From an uncultured Actinomycetes bacterium (GTDB lineage: Bacteria > Actinomycetota > Acidimicrobiia > Acidimicrobiales > RAAP-2): a DNA stretch of 64,000 nucleotides. The stretch is taken from positions 1-64,000 of the forward strand of contig CAIOSJ010000021.1 of assembly GCA_903860915.1 (NCBI GenBank), written 5' to 3'. The translations under genes were made by a program, and so were the position numbers. The notes beneath the pieces were generated by a model. It made no database searches. It was given only the letters and a program-made list of their open reading frames with translations, and had not been told where the DNA came from. Within the stretch, counting starts at the first letter, position 1. Every line of letters starts with the position of its first letter. Positions 30,184 to 38,375 of this stretch are shown here, piece by piece.

Positions 30184-31048
30184 CACCATTGAAAATAATG
30201 AAGTAGTTGTACTGAAGCCTGAGAAAAAGGAGCCTCTAGGGGTATTCTTCTGGGTTTGCGTAGGCTGGCTCGGAGTGAACCTCTTGGCGGCAATTTTCGC
30301 CAACTTTCTTCCGATCTGGGGTCCCCAAGACTCGAATAACTACGTGGATCTCAACACTGGCCCATCATTCAGTCACCTCTTAGGAACTGACGACCTGGGT
30401 CGAGACATTCTCTCACGCATCATTTATGGAGCGCGGGTGTCGCTGGGTGTGAGTTTCGGGGCGATGTTTTTGGCATTCTTCATCGGAGGCATCTTTGGGA
30501 TGTATGCGGCATATCGCCGTGGAAAGCTCGACCTAATCCTAACCTCGGTCTCCCTGGTGTTTCTGGCGTTTCCTTCCATCATTGCGGTGATTGCGGTTCT
30601 GTCCTTCTGGACACCCCGAAGTATTTTGAAAATCACGATCGTTATCGCAGTGACTTCTATACCATTGGTATACCGAGTGATTCGTGCGGCCACGCTTTCG
30701 GCAGCAACCAAGGACTATGTGCTGGCCGCAAAAATTCAGGGAGCTACTGATCGTCGAATTATGACTAAGGAGCTCCTGCCTAATATCCTCCCCACAGCGG
30801 TGTCATTTGTCATGATTGGTATAGCTTCGGTAATCGTTGTCGAAGGTTCTCTCGCGTTTCTTGGACTTTCGACCAACGTGACTACACCATCGTGGGGCAA
30901 CATGATCAACGAAAGCCGCTCTGTGATGCAGGTCAACCCTTGGTTGGTTCTCTTCCCCTCTCTTGCAATGTGCCTGCTAATCCTGTCGTTGAACTTTATT
31001 GGCGACCGAATCAGATCCTATTACGACGTTTCAGAGGTGAAACTATGA
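30176..31048 (+). CDS. oppC: Peptide/dipeptide ABC transporter permease (OppC/DppC type)
   Basis: Second permease of the importer, 290 residues. The N-terminal membrane segment is followed by HLLGTDDLGRDILSRIIYGAR, the DppC/OppC signature. Its EAA loop is KDYVLAAKIQGATDRRIMTKE. The GTG at 30176 is chosen because it overlaps the oppB stop (GTGACTAG) and gives a normal length; the frame is open 39 bases further upstream. Its stop overlaps oppD by ATGA. Confidence 0.92.
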   Translation: MTSTIENNEVVVLKPEKKEPLGVFFWVCVGWLGVNLLAAIFANFLPIWGPQDSNNYVDLNTGPSFSHLLGTDDLGRDILSRIIYGARVSLGVSFGAMFLAFFIGGIFGMYAAYRRGKLDLILTSVSLVFLAFPSIIAVIAVLSFWTPRSILKITIVIAVTSIPLVYRVIRAATLSAATKDYVLAAKIQGATDRRIMTKELLPNILPTAVSFVMIGIASVIVVEGSLAFLGLSTNVTTPSWGNMINESRSVMQVNPWLVLFPSLAMCLLILSLNFIGDRIRSYYDVSEVKL

Positions 31049-32085
31049 GCAGTTCTCCCATTTTGGTGGTCAAGAATCTCACCACTACCTTCATTACTGG
31101 TCGAGGGCGACTGCCTGCCGTCGGCGGTGTAAGTTTCGAACTTAACGCCGACGAGACCTTGGGGATAGTCGGCGAAAGCGGATCCGGGAAAACAGTTCTG
31201 TCGCGGACCATCATGGGCCTGCAGCCTCGTTCCAACGTTGAACTTGGTGGGTCGGTACAGCTGCTTGGACACGAGATTGTCCACGCCTCGGAAGACGAGT
31301 TGCGCACTATCTGGGGAACTGAAGTGTCTATGGTCTTCCAAGACCCGATGACCTCGCTTAATCCAGTCATGACAATCGGAAAACAGATTTCTGAGTCATT
31401 GCGTGTTCGACTAGGAATGTCCAAAGCTGACGCAAAGGTACGCGCCATCGACCTGCTCAAACTCGTTGGTATACCTTCGGCGGAGGAGCGTTACGATGCC
31501 TACCCCACCCAACTCTCAGGTGGAATGCGTCAGCGAGTTGTGATAGCGATAGCGCTGTCCTGCAGTCCTCAGTTGCTGCTAGCTGACGAACCCACAACGG
31601 GGCTGGATGTGACTATCCAGGCGCAGATTTTGAACCTAATTGAAGAGCTCAAGTCCAAAGAAAAGATGGCCGTCATCTTAGTTACCCACGACCTTGGCGT
31701 CGTCGCTACTCGTACCGATCGAATTATCGTGATGTACGCGGGACGGATTGTTGAGATGGGTCGAACACGCGACGTCTTTTTCAACCACCGCATGCCATAC
31801 ACGCGTGCACTTCTCGAGTCAACGCCAAAGGTTTCGAACCCGAGTCACACCAGGCTGATCACCATTCCTGGACGACCACCGGATCTCTACAACCTCGATG
31901 GAGGTTGCGCATTCGCGCCACGATGCGCGTACGCGACCGACCAGTGCCGTCAAGAAGCACCTAGTTTGCAAGAAGCGAACTCGGACGGCCATTTGTTTGC
32001 CTGCTGGAACCCACTTCCGGTTGGCACTTCCCCGCTCAATCAACAAAATTCGAACGAACCTAATGGAGCATCAAATGAGCAATAA
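31045..32085 (+). CDS. oppD: Peptide ABC transporter ATPase (OppD/DppD type)
   Basis: Cytosolic ATPase of the importer, 346 residues. Walker A is GESGSGKT, signature LSGGMRQRV, Walker B LLLADEPTTGLDVT. After the ABC domain comes the oligopeptide C-terminal extension with cysteines in GGCAFAPRCAYATDQC and a final C in FACW, the pattern that can bind an iron-sulphur cluster in DppD proteins. The ATG at 31045 overlaps oppC by ATGA with GAGGTG upstream. Confidence 0.93.
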   Translation: MSSSPILVVKNLTTTFITGRGRLPAVGGVSFELNADETLGIVGESGSGKTVLSRTIMGLQPRSNVELGGSVQLLGHEIVHASEDELRTIWGTEVSMVFQDPMTSLNPVMTIGKQISESLRVRLGMSKADAKVRAIDLLKLVGIPSAEERYDAYPTQLSGGMRQRVVIAIALSCSPQLLLADEPTTGLDVTIQAQILNLIEELKSKEKMAVILVTHDLGVVATRTDRIIVMYAGRIVEMGRTRDVFFNHRMPYTRALLESTPKVSNPSHTRLITIPGRPPDLYNLDGGCAFAPRCAYATDQCRQEAPSLQEANSDGHLFACWNPLPVGTSPLNQQNSNEPNGASNEQ

Positions 32086-33046
32086 GAAAGTTCTTCTCGA
32101 GGTCAGGAATCTCGAAGTAAATTTCAAGAAGGCTGGTCAAGTGGTCAGTGCCGTAGCGGGTCTGAACTTTGATATTTACGAGGGCGAGACGCTAGGACTC
32201 GTTGGAGAGTCCGGTTGTGGCAAGTCCACCACCGGACGCGCGCTAATGCGAATAGTCGAACCTACAAATGGAACAATTGTCCTCGACGGCAAAGAATTGA
32301 CCTCCATGAAGGGTAGAGAACTCCGGCAAGAACGTACCAAGATGCAGATGATTTTTCAGGATCCCATTAGTTCGCTGAACCCTCGCCGACGAGTTAAGGA
32401 CATCGTCGCAGAGCCACTCGACTGCTGGGGATCCGCGGAAGGTGACGAGCGGGACCGCATCGTTTTCGATCTGTTAAACCGGGTTGGCATCGACCCCGCC
32501 ATTTACGGAAATCGCTACGCACGACAGTTCTCCGGCGGACAGTGTCAGCGAATCAGCATCGCTCGCTCGCTCGCCATGCGACCGAAAATGTTGATTTGCG
32601 ACGAAATGGTTTCGGCCCTGGACGTTTCCATTCAGGCGCAGATATTGAATCTTCTAGAGGATCTGAAGGAAGAATACGGACTGACACTTTTGTTTATTGC
32701 TCACGATCTTGCTGTGGTCAAGAACGTTAGTGATCGCGTTGCGGTCATGTACCTAGGAAAGATGTGCGAGATTGGACCATCGGACCTTATGTATGACGCT
32801 CCGGCACACCCGTACACAAAGTTCCTCCTCAGTGCGGCACTCGAGGCCAATCCCGACTCCATCCAAGACAATGAAGTCCTTAGCGGGGAGCCACCGAGCC
32901 CACTGAATCCTCCAAGTGGATGTCGTTTTCGAACTCGATGCCCATTTGCCACCGAGCTCTGCGCTTCTCAGGAGCCGTTGTTGACGGAAGTGACTCCGGG
33001 ACACTCGGTTGCTTGCCACTACCCGCTGACCACCGTAAAGGCTTAG
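32075..33046 (+). CDS. oppF: Peptide ABC transporter ATPase (OppF/DppF type)
   Basis: Partner ATPase, 323 residues. Walker A is GESGCGKST, signature FSGGQCQRI, Walker B LICDEMVSALDVS. The C-terminal cysteine pattern GCRFRTRCPFATELC with a later C in ACHY matches DppF. The ATG at 32075 overlaps the oppD end by 11 bases and has GGAG eight bases upstream; an ATG 12 bases earlier is an alternative. Last gene of the operon, followed by the window's longest spacer. Confidence 0.93.
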   Translation: MSNKKVLLEVRNLEVNFKKAGQVVSAVAGLNFDIYEGETLGLVGESGCGKSTTGRALMRIVEPTNGTIVLDGKELTSMKGRELRQERTKMQMIFQDPISSLNPRRRVKDIVAEPLDCWGSAEGDERDRIVFDLLNRVGIDPAIYGNRYARQFSGGQCQRISIARSLAMRPKMLICDEMVSALDVSIQAQILNLLEDLKEEYGLTLLFIAHDLAVVKNVSDRVAVMYLGKMCEIGPSDLMYDAPAHPYTKFLLSAALEANPDSIQDNEVLSGEPPSPLNPPSGCRFRTRCPFATELCASQEPLLTEVTPGHSVACHYPLTTVKA

Positions 33047-33303
33047 TGTTTATTGGTCGTGGGTGATCAGTATCGTTCCAGCGACTGCCACGAAGAGTAC
33101 TGGGGGGGGTTGGCTCAGGAGATGTCTGAGTGAACTTGGAAACGTGCCCTTTGTCCGCCTGCGGCTTGCGTTCAGATATCGCTCACTTCGCTAGTACCGC
33201 TCTTAATTTTTGCTCCATGCGGGCAAGCGAGGTTCGTCGTTACTGACCACGATCGATTGCCACACCTCGTCATTTGTAGGCCCCGTTAGATTCTTCGAAA
33301 GTC

Positions 33304-33343
33304 GAAATCCGGGACTCTACTGACATCCAAGCCACCGGATTTC
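33304..33343. terminator. Inverted repeat, possible bidirectional terminator or regulatory hairpin
   Basis: Perfect nine-base arms, GAAATCCGG and CCGGATTTC, flank a 22-base loop. The pairing can be extended beyond the arms with GTC/GAC after a small bulge of four A. No long T-run follows on either side, so termination efficiency is uncertain. Confidence 0.5.
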
Positions 33344-33353
33344 AAAATCGACG

Positions 33354-33391
33354 ATCGCCAGAGGTTGCCGATAGCAGAAACCCCTGGCGAT
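33354..33391 (-). terminator. Hairpin behind rpsA
   Basis: Arms ATCGCCAG and CTGGCGAT, extended by a few further pairs (AGG against CCC/CCT), lie six bases beyond the rpsA stop. On the minus strand the stem runs into CGTCGATTTTGAA, a weak T-rich tail. Position suggests the rpsA terminator. Confidence 0.6.
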
Positions 33392-33396
33392 GAAAG

Positions 33397-34773
33397 CTAT
33401 TCGGTGAGCTCAGCCGTCTCAGCAACCTCAATCGTCTCAGCGACTCCAGCGTCCGCCGTCACCTCTTCATCAACGGCGGGAGCGGGGACTGCGTACTCGG
33501 CCCAAGCGGCCTGGGCTTCGGTCTCCGGCGTGAATTCGCTGTAATCGTAAGTTCCGATGTAGTTGCCTTCAGCATCGTATGCGTGCGAACCGAAAGCCTC
33601 GCGGTACTCTTCAGAAACTTCGCCACCGTCAGCAGCTTGCTTAATCGAGAGGCTGATCCGACGGCGCGCAGCGTCGAGCTCAATGATCTTCACCCACAGC
33701 TCTTCTCCTGGGCTCACGACTTGATCCGGAGATTCAACGTGGTGCGACGCCATCTCAGAAATATGAACCAGGCCTTCAATACCGTCGCCGACTTGAACAA
33801 ATGCCCCGAACGGTACGACCTTCGTAATGCGACCGTACACGAGCTGTCCGACAGCGTGACCATTGGAGAATTCTTGCCACGGGTCCCCTTGTGTCGCCTT
33901 GAGAGACAGGCTGATGCGCTCCTTGGAGAAATCAACATCAAGAACTTCCACGTCTACTTCATCGCCCACCGCGACAACTTGGTTCGGGTGATCGATGTGC
34001 TTCCAACTCAATTCCGACACGTGAATCAGGCCGTCCATACCACCAAGGTCGACAAACGCGCCGAAGTTGACCACCGAAGAGATGATTCCCTTGCGACGTT
34101 CGCCGGGCTTGAGGTTCGTGAGGAAGTCACCTCGCTGCTCCTTCTGAGTCTCTTCTAGCCACGCTCGACGCGAAAGTACGACGTTATTGCGATTGCGATC
34201 GAGTTCGATGATCTTCGCATCGACGACAGTGCCAATGTAAGGCTGCAGTTCACGAACACGGCGGAGTTCTACGAGTGAAGCGGGAAGGAAGCCACGAAGA
34301 CCAATGTCAACGATGAGCCCACCCTTGACTACTTCGATGACGGTTCCTTGCACTACTTCGTTGCGAATCTTGATCTGCTCAATGTTGTGCCAAGCCTTTT
34401 CATACTGCGCACGCTTCTTGGACAGAACCAGACGTCCCTCTTTGTCCTCCTTTTGGAGCACTAGGCACTCGATTTTCTCGCCGAGGCTGACGATTTCGGA
34501 CGGATTGACGTCGTTGCGGATGGAGAGTTCGCGAGCTGGTATTACGCCTTCTGATTTGAACCCGATGTCCAGAAGTACTTCGTCGCGATCTATCTTGACG
34601 ACGGTTCCGGTGACTAGGTCGCCGTCGTCAAACTCAAGAACGGTTTCGCCAACGATTGTTGACAGGTCCGTCCCCAAAAGGTCATCTTCGGTGATTATCC
34701 GAGGGATGTATTTTCCTTCGCTATCGAAGGTGCCCATGGGTAGGGTGGAAAGCAGGCCGATTACGTCCGACAT
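33397..34773 (-). CDS. rpsA: 30S ribosomal protein S1
   Basis: Binds mRNA on the 30S subunit and helps initiation. The 458-residue product has four S1 domains, near residues 45-110, 127-190, 210-280 and 295-365 (for example GIISSVVNFGAFVDLGG and GRITKVVPFGAFVQVGD), the actinobacterial arrangement. The acidic tail is rich in Glu, Ala and Val. The ATG at 34773 has AAGGA seven bases upstream; the frame extends 27 bases further but without support. It follows polA after 104 bases that include a hairpin, so it may have its own promoter. Confidence 0.95.
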   Translation of the reverse strand: MSDVIGLLSTLPMGTFDSEGKYIPRIITEDDLLGTDLSTIVGETVLEFDDGDLVTGTVVKIDRDEVLLDIGFKSEGVIPARELSIRNDVNPSEIVSLGEKIECLVLQKEDKEGRLVLSKKRAQYEKAWHNIEQIKIRNEVVQGTVIEVVKGGLIVDIGLRGFLPASLVELRRVRELQPYIGTVVDAKIIELDRNRNNVVLSRRAWLEETQKEQRGDFLTNLKPGERRKGIISSVVNFGAFVDLGGMDGLIHVSELSWKHIDHPNQVVAVGDEVDVEVLDVDFSKERISLSLKATQGDPWQEFSNGHAVGQLVYGRITKVVPFGAFVQVGDGIEGLVHISEMASHHVESPDQVVSPGEELWVKIIELDAARRRISLSIKQAADGGEVSEEYREAFGSHAYDAEGNYIGTYDYSEFTPETEAQAAWAEYAVPAPAVDEEVTADAGVAETIEVAETAELTE

Positions 34774-34823
34774 CAGAATATCCTTGCAACGTGACCACAC
34801 CGGGGTCGTCTAGAGAACAGAGT

Positions 34824-34844
34824 CGGATTTCCGGTGTAAATCCG
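34824..34844 (-). terminator. Hairpin between polA and rpsA
   Basis: Seven-base arms CGGATTT and AAATCCG with a seven-base loop in the 104-base spacer. The tail on the minus strand (ACTCTGTTCT) is only mildly T-rich. It could attenuate or end the polA transcript or lie in the rpsA leader. Confidence 0.45.
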
Positions 34845-34877
34845 AAGTGTAAGACTATCACTCCACAACTCTGGGAA

Positions 34878-37493
34878 TTATGCCTTCGCCTCAGCCCAAT
34901 TCGAACCCCAGTGCATTGAAACCTCAAGAGGAACACTGAGATGCGCCGCTTCAGTCATGCAACGTAGGACAATTTGCTCAACGCGCAACATCTCCTCAGG
35001 AGGCGATTCGACGATAATTTCGTCGTGAACCTGAAGAACCAGGCGTGCCTCCAGGTCTGCCGCGGTGAGTGCCTTGTCAACACGGACGAGGGCCAACTTG
35101 AATATGTCGGCCGCCAATCCTTGAATACCGGCGTTCATGGCTTGACGCTCAGCCGCCTGACGTTGTGGTCCAACCGCCGTGAGAAGATCTGGAAATGGTC
35201 GAATTCGGCCAAATTCGGTTCGTGAAAAGCCTTCCTTGCGAATGACGTCAACACTGCTGTCCATGTAGTTTTTTAGACTAGGAAAACCACCGAAGTACTT
35301 ATCGATTATTGATTTTGACTCACCCGCCGGAATGCCCAGACGTTGGCTCAATCCGAACGCTTCCATTCCGTAGGCCAGACCGTAAGAGACCGCCTTAGCC
35401 GTTTCACGCTGGTCGTGGCTTACGAGGTTAGGTGCAACTCCAAAAACAACCGATGCGATGCTTCGGTGCACATCTTGGTCTGCCGCGAAGGCAGCCAAAA
35501 GTCCAGGATCCTGAGACAAATGAGCAATTATTCGAAGTTCAATTTGATCGTAATCCGCGACGAGTAGCGACCAACCGGGTCGAGGTCCGAAAGCGAAACG
35601 GAGGCGGCGCCCTTCACTAGTTCGAACGGGGATGTTATGGAGATTGGGTGAGTCGGAAGACAGTCGCCCAGTTCGAGCAACCGTCTGTTGGAATGTTGCG
35701 TGAATACGCTCATCCGTTCCTATTGTGGCCAGCAGGGAAGTACCGTAAGTGCTGCGTAACTTATCAATTTCCCTGAACCGTAAAATGAGTTCTATTACTG
35801 GGTGCTGGCCCCGAAGACCCTCGAGGGTTGCGGCATCCGTTGAATAGCCGGTCTTGGTCTTTTTACCAGGCGATAAACCAAGCTCCTCGAAGAGTACCTT
35901 CTGCAACTGCTGTGGTGAATTGACTTTGAATTCGTGCCCCACCAGAACTTGAATCTCGTTATCAAGTTGCGAGACCTCAGTTGCAAAACCCTCTGCGATT
36001 TCGGTCAACATCTTCCGATCAACAAATATTCCTCGTGCTTCCATCGAAGCAAGAACTTTCAACAGAGGTAGTTCGATTTCGCGGTAGATGAAGTCCAGGT
36101 CTAAAGAAGTGATGGCTCCTTCCAATATTCCGTGCACCCGACCAACCACAACTGCCCCCGCTATTAAGTCCTCATCTGGACTTGAAGTCTCGAACAGTTC
36201 GTTTGGCCTTTCCTTGACGACCTCCGAGAGAACATCAACTGCAATATCTGGGAAGGTGTAGCGCCCTGAAGTGGGGTCAATGATGAACGACATAAGAGAA
36301 ATATCGCCAATTGGGTCGACCAGTGGCCTTCCTGTCTCGCAAGCTTGTCGGTAAATCCGTTTTAGGTCGCATCCAATAATCCGCGGCGCAGACTTCGACG
36401 CCCACTCTAAAAACTCTTCACGCTCCCCCACCCAAGAAAGTCCTTCTACGATTTGAAGAGCGGCGACGCGGCTATTCGTAAAAAATATGGTGGTGTCGGC
36501 AACTGTTGAAAAATGATTCAATTCTTTGGGACGCAGCACGACAATCTCATCGACACTTTTCGTTGGCGAAACTTGCTCAGTCTTTCCCACGAATGACGAA
36601 TTACCAATTAGTCCTTCCTCGATCAGTTGTTGAAATCTCCTCTTCATGCCGTTCATTTCGTAGGAATCAAAAAAGGCCTCGACAACAGAAGCATCCCAAC
36701 CTCCGAGGTGGACATCCTCGAGCGACACATCGAATGGGACGTCATCTACCAATGTCATGACAGCGACATTGTTCCGTGCTCGTGCTTCAAAAGAAATCAA
36801 ATTTTCGCGGAGTTTCGGAGTCAGGGAGTCAACGTTGGCGAAGAGTTGGTCAAAATCCGCAAAGGTGGCGAGAAGCTTCGCTGCTGTTTTTTCACCGATA
36901 CCTGGAACGCCGGGTAGGTTGTCGGAAGGGTCGCCACGTAAAGCAGCCAGCAAAGGGTAGCGACCGGGCTCGATACCACAGCGTTCGAAAATTCCGGCTT
37001 CGTCATATAAAGCGTAGTCGGACACCCCCCGCCGATTGTAGAGAACGCGGACATAGGGATCTTGAACTAACTGAAATGAGTCTCTATCTCCCGTCACGAC
37101 GACTGTGTTTATAAGGCGCTCTCGACCCCAGCGGGCCATTGTGGCCAAGACGTCATCGGCTTCGTAGTTCTGAATTCCAAGGACCGGAATATTGAGGGCA
37201 GCGCAGAAATCACGTACGAGCCCGAACTGGTGGGGCAGCGCATCTGGCGTCTCAGCTCGTCCACCCTTGTAATCATCGGTCATCTGGTCGCGAAAAGTAC
37301 CGCCAGGAAGGTCGAAGGCCACAACTATCCCTCGGGGGTGTTGAGTCTTAATGAGCGAATGGAGCATCGAAGCGAAACCGTGCAGGGCATTGGTAACTAG
37401 GCCCGTTGAGGTGGAGATATCCGTCGACAATGCGAAGAATGCTCTAAAAATAAGAGACATCCCATCAAGCAGAAGGAGCGGCCCCTCATCCAT
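34878..37493 (-). CDS. polA: DNA polymerase I
   Basis: Repair and Okazaki-fragment polymerase, 871 residues. The N-terminal 5' nuclease domain has LLLDGMSLIFRAFFAL and FDLPGGTFRDQMTDDYK with GVPGIGEKTAAKLL. The middle domain lacks the acidic residues of a working 3'-5' exonuclease (the expected DxE reads DTTIFF). The polymerase domain has LVADYDQIELRIIAHLS, RETAKAVSYGLAYG (Tyr at the dNTP-selectivity site, usual in actinobacteria) and VLQVHDEIIVE. The ATG at 37493 lies seven bases after the pdtaR stop; the frame is open 48 bases further. Confidence 0.96.
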   Translation of the reverse strand: MDEGPLLLLDGMSLIFRAFFALSTDISTSTGLVTNALHGFASMLHSLIKTQHPRGIVVAFDLPGGTFRDQMTDDYKGGRAETPDALPHQFGLVRDFCAALNIPVLGIQNYEADDVLATMARWGRERLINTVVVTGDRDSFQLVQDPYVRVLYNRRGVSDYALYDEAGIFERCGIEPGRYPLLAALRGDPSDNLPGVPGIGEKTAAKLLATFADFDQLFANVDSLTPKLRENLISFEARARNNVAVMTLVDDVPFDVSLEDVHLGGWDASVVEAFFDSYEMNGMKRRFQQLIEEGLIGNSSFVGKTEQVSPTKSVDEIVVLRPKELNHFSTVADTTIFFTNSRVAALQIVEGLSWVGEREEFLEWASKSAPRIIGCDLKRIYRQACETGRPLVDPIGDISLMSFIIDPTSGRYTFPDIAVDVLSEVVKERPNELFETSSPDEDLIAGAVVVGRVHGILEGAITSLDLDFIYREIELPLLKVLASMEARGIFVDRKMLTEIAEGFATEVSQLDNEIQVLVGHEFKVNSPQQLQKVLFEELGLSPGKKTKTGYSTDAATLEGLRGQHPVIELILRFREIDKLRSTYGTSLLATIGTDERIHATFQQTVARTGRLSSDSPNLHNIPVRTSEGRRLRFAFGPRPGWSLLVADYDQIELRIIAHLSQDPGLLAAFAADQDVHRSIASVVFGVAPNLVSHDQRETAKAVSYGLAYGMEAFGLSQRLGIPAGESKSIIDKYFGGFPSLKNYMDSSVDVIRKEGFSRTEFGRIRPFPDLLTAVGPQRQAAERQAMNAGIQGLAADIFKLALVRVDKALTAADLEARLVLQVHDEIIVESPPEEMLRVEQIVLRCMTEAAHLSVPLEVSMHWGSNWAEAKA

Positions 37494-37500
37494 TTGGTTA

Positions 37501-38073
37501 TTAGCCAATCGACTCTCCGCGTAGGACCGTAGTAGCAACATCCCTCATGCGTGATCGCGTCCGCATTGCCGTGTGCTGAATCAAAGTGAAGGCTTCATCT
37601 TCACTCACGCCCCGGTCTGCCATCAACCGAATTTTCGCCTGCTGCACAACTTCACGAGTTTCAATCTTGTCGTCAACGGCTCGAGCTTCAGCTTCTTCGT
37701 TTCCACTCTCACTCGACTGATTCAAGATGCGTGCCAATTTGGGGAGTAGTTCGGCGCTGCGGAACGGCTTAACGAGGTATGCACTCACACCAGCATCACG
37801 AGCACTTTCGATGAGGTCCCGCTGAGAAAAAGCGGTGAGGAGAACGACTGTCGTGCGCAAACCTTGAACTTGCCGAGCGACTTCGATGCCGTCTAATCCC
37901 GGCATCTTTACGTCGAGCAATGCTAAATCCGGAAGGAGATTGTGAATCATAGCCAGAGCCTCGTCGCCGCGGGCTGCCTCTCCGACGACATCGTAACCCG
38001 CGCTCTCAAGAATTTCTTTGAGGTCGAGACGGATGATTGACTCATCGTCGGCAATCACGATCGTGGCGCTCAT
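37501..38073 (-). CDS. pdtaR: ANTAR-domain response regulator, PdtaR-like
   Basis: A 190-residue two-component regulator. The receiver domain has DDES at residues 9-12, phospho-acceptor Asp54 in LLDVKMPG, and Lys in YLVKPF. After a linker, the ANTAR domain (about residues 125-185, ending RTRSRMRDVATTVL) would bind paired hairpins in RNA to prevent termination. Rv1626 of M. tuberculosis has the same layout and also lies near polA and rpsA. The ATG at 38073 overlaps the upstream small gene (ATGA). Its sensor kinase is not in the window. Confidence 0.9.
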   Translation of the reverse strand: MSATIVIADDESIIRLDLKEILESAGYDVVGEAARGDEALAMIHNLLPDLALLDVKMPGLDGIEVARQVQGLRTTVVLLTAFSQRDLIESARDAGVSAYLVKPFRSAELLPKLARILNQSSESGNEEAEARAVDDKIETREVVQQAKIRLMADRGVSEDEAFTLIQHTAMRTRSRMRDVATTVLRGESIG

Positions 38074-38366
38074 ATCAATTCCTTGGGTGACCAATTGCGT
38101 AGCAGGGAGTCTCTTTCCGCCACCATTTCTTCTATTCCAGACTTCAATCGAGACAATTCCTTGAGGGCAACGTCACTCTGACGGGCTAATTCTGAGTAGT
38201 CTGCCGTAGCCAAAGGAGTTTCCGACATCAGGCACTTCAATCGAGACTCCTCCGTGGCGCTTAGCCACACCCGCACCTGCTCTTCGAGAACCGATGCAGA
38301 CGCTCGCCAACTGCTGATTCGACGCTGGAGATCGTTAATTCTTCGAGTTTCGCGACGATTACTCAC
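38070..38366 (-). CDS. Small coiled-coil protein coupled to pdtaR, function unknown
   Basis: A 98-residue, charged, helical protein I do not recognise. It has heptad-like spacing from NDLQRRISSWRASASVLEEQ onward and again in ELARQSDVALKELSRLKSGI; no membrane segment or cysteine pair (one Cys only). It starts with GTG at 38366, nine bases after menC, and its stop overlaps the pdtaR start by ATGA, which argues that it is real and co-translated. It could be a partner or modulator of the regulator; this is inference from coupling alone. Confidence 0.7.
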   Translation of the reverse strand: MSNRRETRRINDLQRRISSWRASASVLEEQVRVWLSATEESRLKCLMSETPLATADYSELARQSDVALKELSRLKSGIEEMVAERDSLLRNWSPKELI

Positions 38367-38375
38367 TTCCCCATA

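Larger units (their letters stand above)
33047..33396. other. 350-base intergenic spacer between oppF and rpsA
   Basis: The only gap over 300 bases in the window, lying between two converging genes. It has no convincing open frame. It contains a run of eight G at 33102-33109, a small CTCAG/CTGAG repeat at 33113-33129, and two larger inverted repeats near its right end (33304-33343 and 33354-33391). Terminators for both flanking operons are the simplest reading; an RNA gene is possible but unsupported. Confidence 0.7.

Noticed and set aside
33113..33190. Possible tRNA-Ser-like remnant in the oppF-rpsA spacer
   Set aside because: The stretch GGAGATGTCTGAGTG resembles the 5' part of tRNA-Ser, but no matching acceptor 3' strand, anticodon stem or T-arm follows.
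34878..37493. Loss of the proofreading site of DNA polymerase I as a novelty
   Set aside because: Missing 3'-5' exonuclease residues are already known in actinobacterial PolA proteins.
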